DNA from: Pseudomonas alcaligenes | Lineage (GTDB): Bacteria; Pseudomonadota; Gammaproteobacteria; Pseudomonadales; Pseudomonadaceae | Assembly: GCF_014490745.1 (NCBI RefSeq) | Contig: NZ_LZEU01000001.1 | Span: forward strand, 3,809,501 to 3,873,500 | Length of the DNA stretch: 64,000 bases | Direction: 5' to 3' | Shown: positions 8,548 to 19,716 of the stretch, piece after piece | How the letters are laid out: the number at the start of each line of letters is the position of its first letter | Numbering within the stretch: the first letter of the stretch is position 1 | Translations under genes and position numbers: made by a program | Notes under the pieces: model-generated | Database searches by the model: none | What the model saw: the letters and a program-made list of their open reading frames with translations, nothing else | What the model was told of the DNA's origin: nothing

Positions 8548-9717
8548 ATGAACACAGCCGTCAACATCAACGTCGTCCACGAATCGGAAGCCCAGCGCCA
8601 GCATGCCCGGGTGAAGATACCCGCGCGGCTGCGCTACCTCGCGAAGAACCGCGAGAGTGTCGAGCTGCGCATCCTCGACCTGTCCGCCGGTGGCCTGAGC
8701 TTCACCGCCGACCGCCAGCCCGCCCGGGTCGGCGACCATCACCAGGGCCACCTGCAGTTCCAGCTGGACGGCCTCAACCTGGGCTTCGACATCGAGTTCC
8801 AGGTGCGCTCGGTCGACCCCAGCAACGGCCGCGTCGGCTGCCAGTTCCACAACCTCAAGCCGCGCGACATCGCCACCCTGCGCTACCTGATCAGCGCCCA
8901 CCTGGCCGGCACCCTGGTCAGCGTCGGTGACCTGCTCGCCACCCTGCAGCGGGAGAACTTCACCAAGGCGCGCAAGGCCGGCGGCCAGGGTTCCGGCCTG
9001 GGCGTGCTGGGGCGGTTCAAGGCGGTGACCTTCAGCCTGGCCATCTTCGTGATCGGCGTGGCCGCCTTCGCCTACATCCTGCAGTCGCTGTACAACCTGT
9101 ACTTCGTCACCCACGCCCAGTCGGCCCAGGTCAGCGTGCCATCGCTGCAGGTCACCATGCCGCGCGAAGGCACGGTGCAGAGCCTGCTGCCCGAGGGCAG
9201 CGACAAGGTGGCCAAGGGCGCGCCGATCGCCGCCTTCTCCGCCAGCATGCTGGAGATGCTCAAGGGCCACCTGAGCGACGAACAGCTGACCCCGGCCAAC
9301 GTCGAGGAACTGTTCGGCAAGCAAATGAAGGGCACCCTGACCAGCCCGTGCAACTGCAAGATCGCGCGCCAGCTGGTGGCCGACGGTCAGTTCGCCAGCA
9401 AGGGCGAGGTGATCTTCGAACTGGTGCCGCAGGACAGCCACGCCAGCATCAGCGCCAGCTTCCCCTACCGCAACCTGGCCGAGGTCAAGCCCGGCACCCG
9501 GGTCAGCTTCTGGGTCGGCGACGAAGACCAGCCGCGCCACGGCCTGGTACTCAGCACCAGCCTGCACGACGGCGGCCTGTCCTCGGACATCCGCGCGGTG
9601 ATCCAGCCCGACCAGCCACTGCCCAGCACCTACGCCGGACAGCCGGTGGAGGTCAGCATCGACCGCGGCCCGTCGCTCGACTGGATGATCGACAAGGCCC
9701 TGGCGGCCGGTTTCTGA
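8548..9717 (+). CDS. alg44: Alginate co-polymerase Alg44 (PilZ, c-di-GMP receptor)
   Basis: 389 aa. Cytosolic PilZ domain with the c-di-GMP motif complete: RQHAR at 17-21 and DLSAGG at 44-49. One membrane helix at about 165-188 (FSLAIFVIGVAAFAYIL) is followed by a periplasmic HlyD-like adaptor domain with biotinyl-lipoyl-like halves. It activates Alg8 when c-di-GMP is bound and bridges to the periplasmic complex. It starts 27 nt after alg8. Confidence 0.97.
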   Translation: MNTAVNINVVHESEAQRQHARVKIPARLRYLAKNRESVELRILDLSAGGLSFTADRQPARVGDHHQGHLQFQLDGLNLGFDIEFQVRSVDPSNGRVGCQFHNLKPRDIATLRYLISAHLAGTLVSVGDLLATLQRENFTKARKAGGQGSGLGVLGRFKAVTFSLAIFVIGVAAFAYILQSLYNLYFVTHAQSAQVSVPSLQVTMPREGTVQSLLPEGSDKVAKGAPIAAFSASMLEMLKGHLSDEQLTPANVEELFGKQMKGTLTSPCNCKIARQLVADGQFASKGEVIFELVPQDSHASISASFPYRNLAEVKPGTRVSFWVGDEDQPRHGLVLSTSLHDGGLSSDIRAVIQPDQPLPSTYAGQPVEVSIDRGPSLDWMIDKALAAGF

Positions 9718-9730
9718 GGAGGACGCCCGC

Positions 9731-11116
9731 ATGTCCCACCACCACTCCCGCGCGCCCCTGGCGGCGCCGCTGCTGCTGAGCCTGGCCGTCGGCCTGGGCG
9801 GCTGCGCCGGCCTGCCGGATCAGCGCCTGGCCAACGAGGCGCTGAAGAGCGGCGACAACGTCACCGCCGAACGCAACTTCCGCGCCCTGGCCGAGATGGG
9901 CTACAGCGATGCCGCCGTCGGCCTGGCCGACCTGCAGGTGGCCAGCGGCACGCCCGAAGACCTGGCCAAGGCCGAGCAGACCTATCGCCAGGCCATGGAC
10001 GAGTCGCCGCGGGCCAAGGCCCGCCTCGGCAAGCTGCTGGCGCGCAAGCCCGACGCCGACAGCGGCCAGCGCCGCGAGGCCGCGCAGCTGCTCGAAGACG
10101 CCTTCGCCGCCGGTGAGAGCAGCAGCCTGCTGCAGCTGGCGATGCTCTATCTGCAATATCCACAGGACTTTCCCGGTATGAACGTACAAGCGCGTATCGG
10201 CGCCTGGCGCCAGCAGGGCCAGCCGCAGGCCGAACTGGCCCAGATCCTGGTCTACCGCAGCCAGGGCACCTACAACCAGCACCTCGGCGAGATCGAACAG
10301 ATCTGCCAGGGTCTGCTCGAACAGGCCGACGTGTGCTACGTCGAACTGGCCACCGTGTACCAGCTGCAGGGCCAGGAAGAGCAGCGCGAAGCCCTGCTGC
10401 AACGCCTGATGGGCGACTACCGCAGCGGCGCCGTGCCGGCCCAGCGGGTCGAGTCGGTGGCCCAGGTGCTGGCCGACGGCGAGCTCGGCAAGCCCGCCGA
10501 AGGCAAGGCCCAGGAACTGCTCGAGGCCATTGCCCCGCAATACCCGGCCGCCTGGGTCAGCCTGGCCCGGCTGCTCTACGACTACCCGGCGCTGGGCGAT
10601 ATCGACACCCTGATGGGCTACCTCGAGCACGGCCGCGACGCCGCCCTGCCGCGCGCCGAACTGCTGCTCGGCAAGCTCTACTACGAAGGCAAGCTGGTGC
10701 CGCAGGATCCGCACAAGGCCGAGCAGCACCTGCGCAAGGCCGCGCCCAGCGAGCCCGCCGCCAACTACCTGCTGGGGCAGATCTACCTGCGCGGCTACCT
10801 CGGCGAGGTCTACCCGCAGCAGGCCCTCGACCACCTGCTCAGCGCCGCCCGCGCCGGGCAGATCAACGCCGATTTCGCCCTCGGCCAGATGTTCTCCCAG
10901 GGCAAGGGCATCCAGCCCGACCTGCCCAGCGCCTATGTGTTCAGCCAGCTGGCGCTGCCCAAGAACACCCCGCAGGCCATCGAGCTGGCGCGCAACGTCA
11001 GCCAGCAACTGCCCGCCGCGCAGCTGGGCCAGGCCAGACAGAAACTGCAGGAAGAACGCGCCCTGCGCGGCCCCGCCCTGCCAGAACAGGCCGAGCTCAG
11101 CGCCCAGGCGCTGTAA
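9731..11116 (+). CDS. algK: Alginate biosynthesis TPR lipoprotein AlgK
   Basis: 461-aa outer-membrane lipoprotein with a signal peptide ending in a lipobox (LGGCAG, Cys about 23) followed by many Sel1/TPR helical repeats such as [13 protein letters not shown] and [15 protein letters not shown]. It localises the AlgE porin and scaffolds AlgX. GAGGAGG precedes the ATG with 13-nt separation from the alg44 stop. Slightly shorter than the P. aeruginosa protein (about 475 aa). Confidence 0.96.
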   Translation: MSHHHSRAPLAAPLLLSLAVGLGGCAGLPDQRLANEALKSGDNVTAERNFRALAEMGYSDAAVGLADLQVASGTPEDLAKAEQTYRQAMDESPRAKARLGKLLARKPDADSGQRREAAQLLEDAFAAGESSSLLQLAMLYLQYPQDFPGMNVQARIGAWRQQGQPQAELAQILVYRSQGTYNQHLGEIEQICQGLLEQADVCYVELATVYQLQGQEEQREALLQRLMGDYRSGAVPAQRVESVAQVLADGELGKPAEGKAQELLEAIAPQYPAAWVSLARLLYDYPALGDIDTLMGYLEHGRDAALPRAELLLGKLYYEGKLVPQDPHKAEQHLRKAAPSEPAANYLLGQIYLRGYLGEVYPQQALDHLLSAARAGQINADFALGQMFSQGKGIQPDLPSAYVFSQLALPKNTPQAIELARNVSQQLPAAQLGQARQKLQEERALRGPALPEQAELSAQAL

Positions 11117-11141
11117 GCCCCACGCCGGCAAGGAACAGCAG

Positions 11142-12596
11142 ATGAAACTGAATCACCTCACCACCGGCCTGAGCCTCGGCATGTCGCTACTCGGCGCCGG
11201 CTCGGCCTCGGCGGTACAGGTCAGCGACCCGAACTTCGGCCTCGACGTGAAGATCACCCTGCAGTCCGAGGACGACCGCGACCTCGGCACCGCCAAGGGC
11301 GGCGACGTCGAGGGCCTGGGTCTCGACCTGCGACCCTGGGCCTACGGCCAGCGTGGCAACTGGAGCGCCTTCGCCATGGGCCAGGCGGTCACCGCCACCG
11401 ACATAGTCGAGACCGACACCCTGCAGTCCAGCGACCTCGACTCGGAAGAGGACTCGGGCAATGGCAACGACGGCCGCCAGCCGGACAAGAGCTACCTGGC
11501 CATGCGCGAGTTCTGGGTCGACTACGCCGGCCTTACGCCCTACCCCGGCGAACACCTGCGCCTCGGTCGCCAGCGCGTACGCAGCGCCGAAGGCACCTGG
11601 TGGGACAGCAACATCGAGGCGCTACGCTGGAGCTTCGACACCAGCCTGCTGGAAGCCCATGTCGGCGTCGCCGAGCGCTTCTCCGAATACCGCACCGACC
11701 TCGACGAACTGGCCCCGGAAGACGAAGACCGCCAGCACCTGTTCGGCGACCTGTCCTACCAGTGGACGCCCGGCCACTGGGTCGGCCTCAAGGCCCACCA
11801 CAGCCACGACAGCGGCGACCTGCAGAACCCCGGCGAAGAAGTCGACGCGCTGGACAAGCGCTACACCGGCGACCTCACCTGGCTCGGCCTGAATGCCGAT
11901 GGCGACTTCTTCAACCCCAATTCGAAGAACCCGCTCAACTACTGGGCCCAGGCCACCTGGCTGACCGGTGACACCGAGCAACTCGAGCATCTGGTGGTCG
12001 GCGACCAGCGCATTGCCACCGGCAAGCGCGACCAGGATGTCGACGCCTGGGCCGTCGACCTCGGCCTGCGTTACAGCCTCGACGACAACTGGAAGGTCGG
12101 CGGCGCTTACGCCCGTGGCAGCGGCGGCGGTGACGAGGGCAAGTCCGAGCAGTTCATGCAGACCGGCCTGGAGAGCAACCGATCGGCCTTCACCGGCGTC
12201 GACTCGCGTGTGCACCGCTTCGGCGAAGCCTTTCGCGGCGAGCTGAGCAACCTGCAGGTGGCCAGTGCCTTCGCCTCGTGGAAGCTGCGCGAGGACTACG
12301 ACGCCAGCCTGGTCTACCACCGTTTCTGGCGCGTCGACGCCGACCAGGACATCGGCCAGAGCGGCATCACCGCCCAGCTGCAGGACGGCGAGAAGGATGT
12401 CGGCCAGGAGCTCGACCTGGTGGTGACCAAGTACTTCAAGCAGGGCCTGCTACCCGCCGGCATGAGCGAACACCTGGACGACCGTTCGGCCCTGGTGCGC
12501 TTTCGCGGTGGCGTGTTCAAGCCCGGCGATGCCTATGCCGGCGATACCGACGCGCTGATGCACCGCGCCATCGTCGACTTCATCTGGCGCTTCTGA
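11142..12596 (+). CDS. algE: Alginate export porin AlgE
   Basis: Outer-membrane beta-barrel that exports alginate. 484 aa. Start at [13 protein letters not shown] with a signal peptide ending near SASAVQV; an upstream in-frame extension lies in algK and was rejected. The mature protein alternates aromatic and polar residues as in 18-strand barrels and ends in a C-terminal phenylalanine (FIWRF), the outer-membrane assembly signal. It begins 25 nt after algK. Confidence 0.96.
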   Translation: MKLNHLTTGLSLGMSLLGAGSASAVQVSDPNFGLDVKITLQSEDDRDLGTAKGGDVEGLGLDLRPWAYGQRGNWSAFAMGQAVTATDIVETDTLQSSDLDSEEDSGNGNDGRQPDKSYLAMREFWVDYAGLTPYPGEHLRLGRQRVRSAEGTWWDSNIEALRWSFDTSLLEAHVGVAERFSEYRTDLDELAPEDEDRQHLFGDLSYQWTPGHWVGLKAHHSHDSGDLQNPGEEVDALDKRYTGDLTWLGLNADGDFFNPNSKNPLNYWAQATWLTGDTEQLEHLVVGDQRIATGKRDQDVDAWAVDLGLRYSLDDNWKVGGAYARGSGGGDEGKSEQFMQTGLESNRSAFTGVDSRVHRFGEAFRGELSNLQVASAFASWKLREDYDASLVYHRFWRVDADQDIGQSGITAQLQDGEKDVGQELDLVVTKYFKQGLLPAGMSEHLDDRSALVRFRGGVFKPGDAYAGDTDALMHRAIVDFIWRF

Positions 12597-12606
12597 GGGC
12601 ATGGCC

Positions 12607-14205
12607 ATGCACGCACCAAATACCGCGCTGCCGATACGCGGGTTTCACCCGCCCTACAAGCGCCTGGCCCTGCGCCTGCTCTGTGGCGGCGTGCTGCTCG
12701 GCCTGCTGCAGCTGGCCGAAGCCAATACGCCGCAGCCGACCCAGTCACTCAAGGAAACCAAGAACTACACGGTAACCAGCGCGCCGATCAACCAGCTGCA
12801 ACTGGCCGAGCCCAAGCTGCCAGAGCTCGACGGCTACACCCGCGAAGCGGTGCTGGCGAAGATCCAGCCCAAGCCGGCCGGCCAGGTGGTGGTGCGGCGC
12901 ATGCTGCAGCAGGACGCCCTGAAGGACTTCATCGGCGGCAACGAGCGCCTGCGCGAATGGGTCAGCCGCCAACGCGGCATTCCCCTGGCGATCTTCGTCG
13001 AAGGTGGCTATGTCACGCCCAGGGAACTGGCCAAGCGCCTGCCGCCCAGCCAGTTCGCCGAGACCGCGCCGGGCGTGTTCATCGCCCGCCTGCCGCTGGT
13101 GGTCGCCCAGGGCGCCACCCTGCATGTCGGTCAGGAGGTCAAGGAGCTGCGCCTGTCCCAGGAGCGCGGCGCCTTCCTGGTCAACGACGGCAAGCTGTTC
13201 ATCACCGACACCCAGCTCACCGCCTGGAACGAAAGCAAGGGCGAGCCGGCCTGGTTCCAGCAGCCCAAAACCTTCCGCCCGTTCCTGGTGTCCTGGGGCG
13301 GCAGCGAGCTGTACATCGCCAAGAGCCGGGTCAGCAGCCTGGGCTACGACAACTCCAAGTCCTACGGCATCTCCATCACCCAGTACACGCCGGGCATGCA
13401 CGCCCGCCTCAAGCGCCCGCAGCCGACCGGCTGGCTGGTGGATTCCGAGTTCGTCGACCACTGGTACGGCTTCTACTGCTTCGAGGCGCAGAACGTGGTG
13501 ATCAAGGGCAACACCTACCGCGACAACATCGTCTACGGCATCGACCCGCACGACCGCTCGCACGGCCTGATCATCGCCAACAACAGGGTCTACGGCACCA
13601 GGAAGAAGCACGGCATCATCATTTCGCGGGAGGTCAATGACAGCTGGATCATCAACAACAAGAGCTACGACAACCGGCTCTCCGGCATCGTCATCGACCG
13701 TAACAGCGTGGGCAACCTGATCGCCTACAACCACGTCTACCGCAACCATTCCGACGGCATCACCCTGTACGAGAGCCCGGATAACCTGCTGTGGGGCAAC
13801 CAGGTGCTGAACAACGCGCGCCACGGCATCCGCATCCGCAACAGCGTGAACATCCGCCTGTACCAGAACCTCGCCGCGGCCAATGGCCTGACCGGCATCT
13901 ATGGCCACATCAAGGATCTCTCCGATACCGACCGCGACATCGCGCTCGACCCCTTCGACACCAAGGTGTCGATGATCGTGGTCGGCGGCGAGCTGGCCGC
14001 CAATGGCTCTAGCCCGCTGTCGATCGACTCGCCGCTGAGCCTGGAGCTCTACAACGTGGCCCTCACCGCGCCATCGAAGAGCACCGGCATCACCTTCAGC
14101 GGCGTGCTCGGCGAACGCCAGGAAGAAATTCTCGACCTGCTGGTACGGCGCAAGAAGGCCGTGCTCATCGACCCCGTCGAAAGCCAGGCCGAACTCCAGG
14201 ACTGA
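12607..14205 (+). CDS. algG: Mannuronan C5-epimerase AlgG
   Basis: Periplasmic enzyme that converts polymer mannuronate to guluronate. About 532 aa with a signal peptide (LRLLCGGVLLGLLQLAEA) and a right-handed parallel beta-helix of CASH/NosD type. The catalytic DPHD motif is present in YGIDPHDRSHGLI. Start chosen at MHAPNTALP because GAGGG is 7 nt upstream; an ATG six bases earlier has only 1 nt spacing. It is also part of the periplasmic scaffold, and begins 10 nt after algE. Confidence 0.95.
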   Translation: MHAPNTALPIRGFHPPYKRLALRLLCGGVLLGLLQLAEANTPQPTQSLKETKNYTVTSAPINQLQLAEPKLPELDGYTREAVLAKIQPKPAGQVVVRRMLQQDALKDFIGGNERLREWVSRQRGIPLAIFVEGGYVTPRELAKRLPPSQFAETAPGVFIARLPLVVAQGATLHVGQEVKELRLSQERGAFLVNDGKLFITDTQLTAWNESKGEPAWFQQPKTFRPFLVSWGGSELYIAKSRVSSLGYDNSKSYGISITQYTPGMHARLKRPQPTGWLVDSEFVDHWYGFYCFEAQNVVIKGNTYRDNIVYGIDPHDRSHGLIIANNRVYGTRKKHGIIISREVNDSWIINNKSYDNRLSGIVIDRNSVGNLIAYNHVYRNHSDGITLYESPDNLLWGNQVLNNARHGIRIRNSVNIRLYQNLAAANGLTGIYGHIKDLSDTDRDIALDPFDTKVSMIVVGGELAANGSSPLSIDSPLSLELYNVALTAPSKSTGITFSGVLGERQEEILDLLVRRKKAVLIDPVESQAELQD

Positions 14206-14218
14206 GGGAAGGAACGAC

Positions 14219-15640
14219 ATGAACCGCTATCACCGCATTCGCCCGCTGGCTCTCGCCGGCTCCCTGCTGACCCTGGCCAGCACCGCCGCCCTCGCCGCGC
14301 CGCAATACCAGGCCCGCGCCATCGGCCCGCTGTGCCCGGCCGCGCAGAACCCGAGCAACTACAACAGCAAGTACCTGAGCTTCTTCACCACCCTGGTGCA
14401 GGGTGAGGGCGACTGGCTGTTCCGTACCCGCTACGACCTGCGCACCGACTTTGGCACCACGGCGGAAGGCTACCGCCAGTTCAAGCGCCTGCACGACGCG
14501 CTCAAGGCGCGCGGCATCGAGCTGATGATCGTCTACCAGCCGACCCGCGGCCTGGTGAACCGCGAGAAGCTCACGGCCGAAGAGAAGGCCAGCTTCGACT
14601 ACGAGCTGGCGAAAAAGAACTACCTGCAGGCGGTGGCCGAGCTGCGCAAGACCGGGATCTGGGTGCCCGACCTGTCGCCGCTGTTCGACGAGCGGGATCA
14701 GGCTACCGACTACTACTTCAAGGCCGACCACCACTGGACACCAGCCGGTGCCGAGCGTACCGCCAAGCTGGTGGCCGAAACGATGCAGCAGATTCCCGGC
14801 TTCGCCGAGATTCCCAAGAAGGAATTCGAGAGCAAGGTCACCGGCCTGCTGCCCAAGGCCGGCACCCTGCACAAGACTGCTACCAGCTTCTGTGGCGTCA
14901 GCTACGCCACCCAGTACGTCGACCGCTACGAAACCGTAGCGGCAGGCACGAGCGGTGGCGACGACCTGTTCGGCGACGAGTCCAACCCGCAGATTGCCCT
15001 GGTCGGCACCAGCAACAGCGGCCCGGCCTACAACTTTGCCGGTTTCCTCGAGCAGTACAGCGGCGCCGAGGTGCTCAACATGTCGGTCAGCGGCGGCGGC
15101 TTCGACAGCGCCCTGCTGCAGTACATGAGCAGCCAGGAATTCCACGACAGCCCGCCGAAGATTCTGGTCTGGGAGTTCGCCACCCACTACGACCTGGCGC
15201 AGCAGAGCTTCTATCGCCAGGCCGTGCCGCTGGTGAACAACGGCTGCGCAGGCCGCCCGGTGGTGATGAAGAACAAGGTCACCCTCAAGCCAGGCAGCAA
15301 CGAGGTGCTGGTCAACGGCGCGGATCAGCTGCGCACCCTGGCCGCGCGCGATTACCTGGTCGACCTGACCTTCAGCGACCCGTCCGTGCATGAGTCCATG
15401 GCCACCATCTGGTACCTCAACGGCCGCCGCGAGAACTTCAAGATCGAACAGAGCGACCGCGTCGATACTGGTGGCCGCTACGTCTTCGAGCTGCGCAACG
15501 ATGCCGACTGGCGCGACCTCAACGTGCTCGCCATGGAGATCCACAGCCCGGAAAACATGCCGGCCCAGCTCAGCGTCGAAGCCACCCTGTGCAAGCGCGC
15601 CGGCCCCGGCGACAAGGCGCTGACGGCGCAGGCCGAGTGA
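14219..15640 (+). CDS. algX: Alginate O-acetyltransferase AlgX
   Basis: 473-aa periplasmic protein with an SGNH-hydrolase-like domain that places acetyl groups on alginate, followed by a C-terminal carbohydrate-binding module. A signal peptide ends near ALAAPQY. The catalytic triad elements are visible as [10 protein letters not shown] (Asp-His) and [13 protein letters not shown] (nucleophilic serine). GGAAGGAA precedes the ATG. It interacts with AlgK in the periplasmic complex. Confidence 0.97.
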   Translation: MNRYHRIRPLALAGSLLTLASTAALAAPQYQARAIGPLCPAAQNPSNYNSKYLSFFTTLVQGEGDWLFRTRYDLRTDFGTTAEGYRQFKRLHDALKARGIELMIVYQPTRGLVNREKLTAEEKASFDYELAKKNYLQAVAELRKTGIWVPDLSPLFDERDQATDYYFKADHHWTPAGAERTAKLVAETMQQIPGFAEIPKKEFESKVTGLLPKAGTLHKTATSFCGVSYATQYVDRYETVAAGTSGGDDLFGDESNPQIALVGTSNSGPAYNFAGFLEQYSGAEVLNMSVSGGGFDSALLQYMSSQEFHDSPPKILVWEFATHYDLAQQSFYRQAVPLVNNGCAGRPVVMKNKVTLKPGSNEVLVNGADQLRTLAARDYLVDLTFSDPSVHESMATIWYLNGRRENFKIEQSDRVDTGGRYVFELRNDADWRDLNVLAMEIHSPENMPAQLSVEATLCKRAGPGDKALTAQAE

Positions 15641-15651
15641 AGGAGCAGCCC

Positions 15652-16752
15652 ATGACCCCACGCAACTGGCTCCTGGTGCCCTGCCTACTCGGCACCGCCC
15701 TGCTCGCCCAGCCGACCCTGGCTGGCGCCCTGGTGCCGCCCAGCGGCTACTACGCCGCCATCGGCCAGGACAAGGGCGAAGCCGAGCACTGCAGCGCACC
15801 GCCCAAGCCCTATACCGCCAAGCTGGAGTTCCGCAGCAAGTACGAAGGCTCGGACAAGGCCCGCGCCACCCTGAACAAGGATGCCGAGCAGGCCTTCCGC
15901 GCCAGCACCGCCGACATCACCACCATGGAGCGCGGGGTCAACCAGCAGGTCACCCGCTACATGCGTGGCGGCCAGCGCGAGCAGCTCGAATGCACCCTGC
16001 AGTGGCTGGGCAACTGGGCCCAGGCCAACGCCCTGCTCAGCACCGAGGGCAACCACACCGGCAAGTCCATGCGCAAATGGGCACTGGGTAGCCTGGCATC
16101 GGCTTGGCTGCGCCTGAAGTTCTCCGAATCGCGGCCGCTGGCGCCCTATGCACAGCAAGCACAGCTGATCGAGTCCTGGTTCGCCAGGCTGGCCGAACAA
16201 ACGGTCAGGGACTGGAGCGACCTGCCGCTGAAGAAGATCAACAACCACAGCTACTGGGCCGCCTGGTCGGTGATGGCGACCGCCGTGGCGCTCGACCGCC
16301 GCGACCTGTTCGACTGGTCGGTGGCGCAGTTCCGCGTCGCCGCCAGCCAGGTCGACAACGACGGCTACCTGCCCAACGAACTCAAGCGCCGCCAGCGCGC
16401 CCTGGCCTACCACAACTACAGCCTGCCGCCGCTGACGATGATCGCCGCCTTCGCCGAAGCCAACGGCGTCGACCTGCGCGAAGAGAACCATGGCGCGCTC
16501 AAACGCCTGGCCGAACGGGTGCTGGAGGGCGTCGACGACCAGGATGCCTTCGATGAACGCACTGGCGAAGACCAGGACATGGACGAGCTGGAGATACACG
16601 CCAAGTTCGCCTGGCTGGAGCCCTACTGCAGCCTCTACGCCTGCTCGGCCGAGGCACGCGAGCTGAAGCAGGACATGGGCCCGTTCCAGACCTTCCGCCT
16701 GGGTGGCGACGTGACCCAGGTGTTCGCCCCGAACAAGGGGGGTGGCAGCTGA
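15652..16752 (+). CDS. algL: Alginate lyase AlgL
   Basis: Periplasmic polysaccharide lyase family 5 enzyme that clears misrouted alginate. 366 aa, matching the family. Start [13 protein letters not shown] with signal peptide to about [16 protein letters not shown] lies just upstream. The active-site block [10 protein letters not shown] and the downstream [11 protein letters not shown] are intact. An in-frame extension into algX was rejected. It is the last gene before the repeat element that separates it from algI. Confidence 0.97.
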   Translation: MTPRNWLLVPCLLGTALLAQPTLAGALVPPSGYYAAIGQDKGEAEHCSAPPKPYTAKLEFRSKYEGSDKARATLNKDAEQAFRASTADITTMERGVNQQVTRYMRGGQREQLECTLQWLGNWAQANALLSTEGNHTGKSMRKWALGSLASAWLRLKFSESRPLAPYAQQAQLIESWFARLAEQTVRDWSDLPLKKINNHSYWAAWSVMATAVALDRRDLFDWSVAQFRVAASQVDNDGYLPNELKRRQRALAYHNYSLPPLTMIAAFAEANGVDLREENHGALKRLAERVLEGVDDQDAFDERTGEDQDMDELEIHAKFAWLEPYCSLYACSAEARELKQDMGPFQTFRLGGDVTQVFAPNKGGGS

Positions 16753-16758
16753 GGCCTG

Positions 16759-16884
16759 GCCCCTCACCCCAACCCTCTCCCGGAGGGAGAGGGAGCTGAT
16801 CCGAGGTTAGCCTCAGCAGCGCCTCGGCCGGCCAGGCAACACGCATACCCCCTCTCCCCTCGGGAGAGGGCCGGGGTGAGGGGA
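16759..16884. repeat. Inverted-repeat element within the alginate operon
   Basis: Outer arms CCCCTCACCCC (from about 16760) and GGGGTGAGGGG (about 16873-16883) enclose two hairpins, CCCTCTCCC/GGGAGAGGG near 16773-16793 and CCTCTCCC/GGGAGAGG near 16851-16870. The whole is about 125 bp and non-coding. It resembles the widespread intergenic palindromes of gamma-proteobacteria. The algL-algI gap is 257 bp while most other gaps in the operon are below 30 bp. Confidence 0.7.
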
Positions 16885-17009
16885 AACCTCACACCCGACA
16901 AACCCGACCCGCACAACAGATGCGGGCGGGCCGCACGACCTTGCAGCAATACCCGGGGAGGAATGGGTGGGCCGACTGGCCCTGACAGTTCTTCGATGGA
17001 GAAACGCGG

Positions 17010-18488
17010 ATGGTTTTCTCGTCCAACGTGTTCCTGTTCTTGTTCCTGCCGGTGTTTCTCGGCCTGTACTACCTGTGCGGCAACCGCTACCGCAACCTGT
17101 TGCTGCTGGTGGCCAGCTACGTGTTCTACGCCTGGTGGCGTATCGACTTCCTCGCCCTGTTCGCGGCGGTGACCGTCTTCAACTACTGGATCGGCCTGCG
17201 CGTCGGTGCGGCCGGGGTGCGTACGAAAGCCGCGCAGAAATGGCTGATCCTCGGCGTGGTGGTCGACCTCGGCGTGCTCGGCTACTTCAAGTACGCCGGC
17301 TTCGGCATCGACAGTCTCAACACGATCATCAGCTCGTTCGGCATGCAGCCGTTCGTGGTCACCCACATCCTGCTGCCCATCGGCATCTCGTTCTACATCT
17401 TCGAATCGATCAGCTACATCATCGACGTGTACCGCGGCGACACCCCGGCCACCCACAACCTGATCGACTTCGCCGCCTTCGTGGCGATCTTCCCGCACCT
17501 GATTGCCGGCCCGGTACTGCGCTTCAAGGATCTGGTCGACCAGTTCAACCACCGCAGCCACACGGTGGACAAGTTCGCCGAAGGCTGCACCCGCTTCATG
17601 CAGGGCTTCATCAAGAAGGTGTTCATCGCCGACAGCATCGCGCCGATCGCCGACCACTGCTTCGCCCTGACCAACCCGACTACCGGCGACGCCTGGCTCG
17701 GCGCGCTGGCCTACACCGCGCAGCTGTACTTCGACTTCTCCGGCTACAGCGACATGGCCATCGGCCTGGGCCTGATGATGGGCTTTCGCTTCATGGAGAA
17801 CTTCCGCCAGCCCTACATCAGCCAGTCGATCACCGAGTTCTGGCGGCGCTGGCACATCAGCCTGTCCACCTGGCTGCGCGACTACCTGTACATCAGCCTG
17901 GGCGGCAACCGCGGCAGCACCTTCGCCACCTACCGCAACCTGTTCCTGACCATGCTGCTCGGCGGCCTGTGGCACGGCGCCAACATCACCTACGTGATCT
18001 GGGGTGCCTGGCACGGCCTGTGGCTGGCCATCGAGCGGGCCCTGGGGGTCAACGCCGCGCCGCGGGCGCTCAATCCGCTGAAGTGGGCCTTTACCTTCCT
18101 GCTGGTGGTACTCGGCTGGGTGATCTTCCGCGCGGAGAACCTCGACGTGGCCTGGCGCATGTACGCGGCCATGTTCAGCTTCAGCGACTGGCGCCTGTCC
18201 GAGCTGGGTGCCGCGCCGCTGACCAGCCTGCAGATCTGCACCCTGCTGCTGGCCTATGCGGTGATGGCCTGGTTCGGCATTCGCCAGTTCTTTGCCGAGC
18301 CGCTGGGCGGCGCGCCCAAGGCCCGCGCCAGCGCAGCGGTCGAGCTGGCCAATAGCGCCGACGGCGCCGTGCGGGCCAGCCTGCTGCCACTGCTGGCCAG
18401 TCGCATGGCGCTGCTCCTGCTGTTCGCCGCCGCCGTGCTGAAGCTCTCCGCGCAGAGCTTCTCGCCCTTCCTGTACTTCCAGTTCTGA
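17010..18488 (+). CDS. algI: Alginate O-acetyltransferase AlgI (MBOAT)
   Basis: 492-aa inner-membrane MBOAT protein that carries acetyl groups across the membrane for alginate acetylation. It has about eleven hydrophobic segments starting at MVFSSNVFLFLFLPVF. The MBOAT core FRQPYISQSITEFWRRWHISLS and the catalytic histidine block LWHGANITYVIWGAWHG are present. TGGAG is 8 nt upstream. First gene after the algL-algI repeat, so it could depend on read-through or on an internal promoter. Confidence 0.96.
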   Translation: MVFSSNVFLFLFLPVFLGLYYLCGNRYRNLLLLVASYVFYAWWRIDFLALFAAVTVFNYWIGLRVGAAGVRTKAAQKWLILGVVVDLGVLGYFKYAGFGIDSLNTIISSFGMQPFVVTHILLPIGISFYIFESISYIIDVYRGDTPATHNLIDFAAFVAIFPHLIAGPVLRFKDLVDQFNHRSHTVDKFAEGCTRFMQGFIKKVFIADSIAPIADHCFALTNPTTGDAWLGALAYTAQLYFDFSGYSDMAIGLGLMMGFRFMENFRQPYISQSITEFWRRWHISLSTWLRDYLYISLGGNRGSTFATYRNLFLTMLLGGLWHGANITYVIWGAWHGLWLAIERALGVNAAPRALNPLKWAFTFLLVVLGWVIFRAENLDVAWRMYAAMFSFSDWRLSELGAAPLTSLQICTLLLAYAVMAWFGIRQFFAEPLGGAPKARASAAVELANSADGAVRASLLPLLASRMALLLLFAAAVLKLSAQSFSPFLYFQF

Positions 18489-18500
18489 GGTGCCTCGACC

Positions 18501-19646
18501 ATGAACCGAACCGCGAACCTGCTGTATATCGGCGCCTTCGCCGGCAGCCTGCTGGCCCTGGCGGTCAGCTCGAGCCGCAGCTTCGGCGACTTCTCGGTGG
18601 CCGCCGACACGCCGCTGCTCAACGGCAAGCTGAGCCACGCCTTCGAGAAACACTACGACGATAAATTTCCGCTCAAACAGTTCGGTACCAATGTCTGGGC
18701 CGCGCTGGATTTCGCCCTGTTCGGCGAAGGCCGCCCCGGGGTGCTGATCGGCCAGGACGGCTGGCTGTATTCCGACGAGGAATTCAAGCCGGTGGCCGAC
18801 GGCCCCCAGCATCTGCGCGACAACCTGGCGATCATCCGTGGCGTGCACGACGAGCTGGCCCGCCAGGATATCCAGCTGGTGCTGGCCATAGTCCCGGCCA
18901 AGTCGCGACTGTACCCGGAGTACGTCGGCACGCACCGCATCACCCGCATGCGCCAGGATCTGTTCGCCCAGTTCCGCGATGCGGCGCAGCGCGCCGGGAT
19001 CATCGCCCCGGATCTGCTCGCTGCGCTGCAGGCCGGCAAGCGCCATGGCCAGGTGTTCCTGCGCACCGACACGCACTGGACACCGCTGGGCGCCGACCTC
19101 GCCGCCCAGCGCCTGGGTACGGCGGTGCAGCACGCGGTGACGCTGCAGGGCGAGCCGCAGGACTTCGTCACCGAAGATGACCGCAGCCATGCCTACCGCG
19201 GCGACCTGACCCGCTTCCTGCCGCTCGACCCGCTGTTCGAGCAGTGGCTGCCGGCCCCCGACAACCTGCAGCCACGCCAGACCCGCCCGGCCAATGCCGC
19301 GGCCGCCGTCGACGATGCCGCGCTGTTCGCCGACAGCGCGCTGCCGGTGACCCTGGTCGGCACCAGCTACAGCGCCAATCCCAGCTGGAACTTCGCCGGC
19401 GCCCTGCGTGAACACCTGCAACGCGACCTCAGCAACCACGCCGAGGACGGCCACGGGCCGATCCTGCCGATGCTCAAGTACCTGCAGAGCGACGAACTGA
19501 AGAACGCCAGGCCGCAGGTGGTGATCTGGGAATTCCCCGAGCGCTACCTGCCGATGGCCAACGACTTCAGCGACTTCGATCCGGCCTGGATCGCCGAGCT
19601 GAAGAACACCACACATACGCGCCTGGCCGATACCGCCAGCCGCTGA
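18501..19646 (+). CDS. algJ: Alginate O-acetyltransferase AlgJ
   Basis: 381-aa protein with an N-terminal uncleaved signal anchor and a periplasmic SGNH-like domain related to AlgX. Catalytic elements RTDTHWTPLG and LVGTSYSANPSWNF are visible. It is thought to receive acetyl groups from AlgI. It starts 12 nt after algI with GAGGTG as ribosome site. Confidence 0.95.
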   Translation: MNRTANLLYIGAFAGSLLALAVSSSRSFGDFSVAADTPLLNGKLSHAFEKHYDDKFPLKQFGTNVWAALDFALFGEGRPGVLIGQDGWLYSDEEFKPVADGPQHLRDNLAIIRGVHDELARQDIQLVLAIVPAKSRLYPEYVGTHRITRMRQDLFAQFRDAAQRAGIIAPDLLAALQAGKRHGQVFLRTDTHWTPLGADLAAQRLGTAVQHAVTLQGEPQDFVTEDDRSHAYRGDLTRFLPLDPLFEQWLPAPDNLQPRQTRPANAAAAVDDAALFADSALPVTLVGTSYSANPSWNFAGALREHLQRDLSNHAEDGHGPILPMLKYLQSDELKNARPQVVIWEFPERYLPMANDFSDFDPAWIAELKNTTHTRLADTASR

Positions 19647-19716
19647 CCACGCTTTGGGCAATACGCCCGGAACAACGGCCACCCGGCCACCGATAGCAAA
19701 GATGGAGGAACACCCC

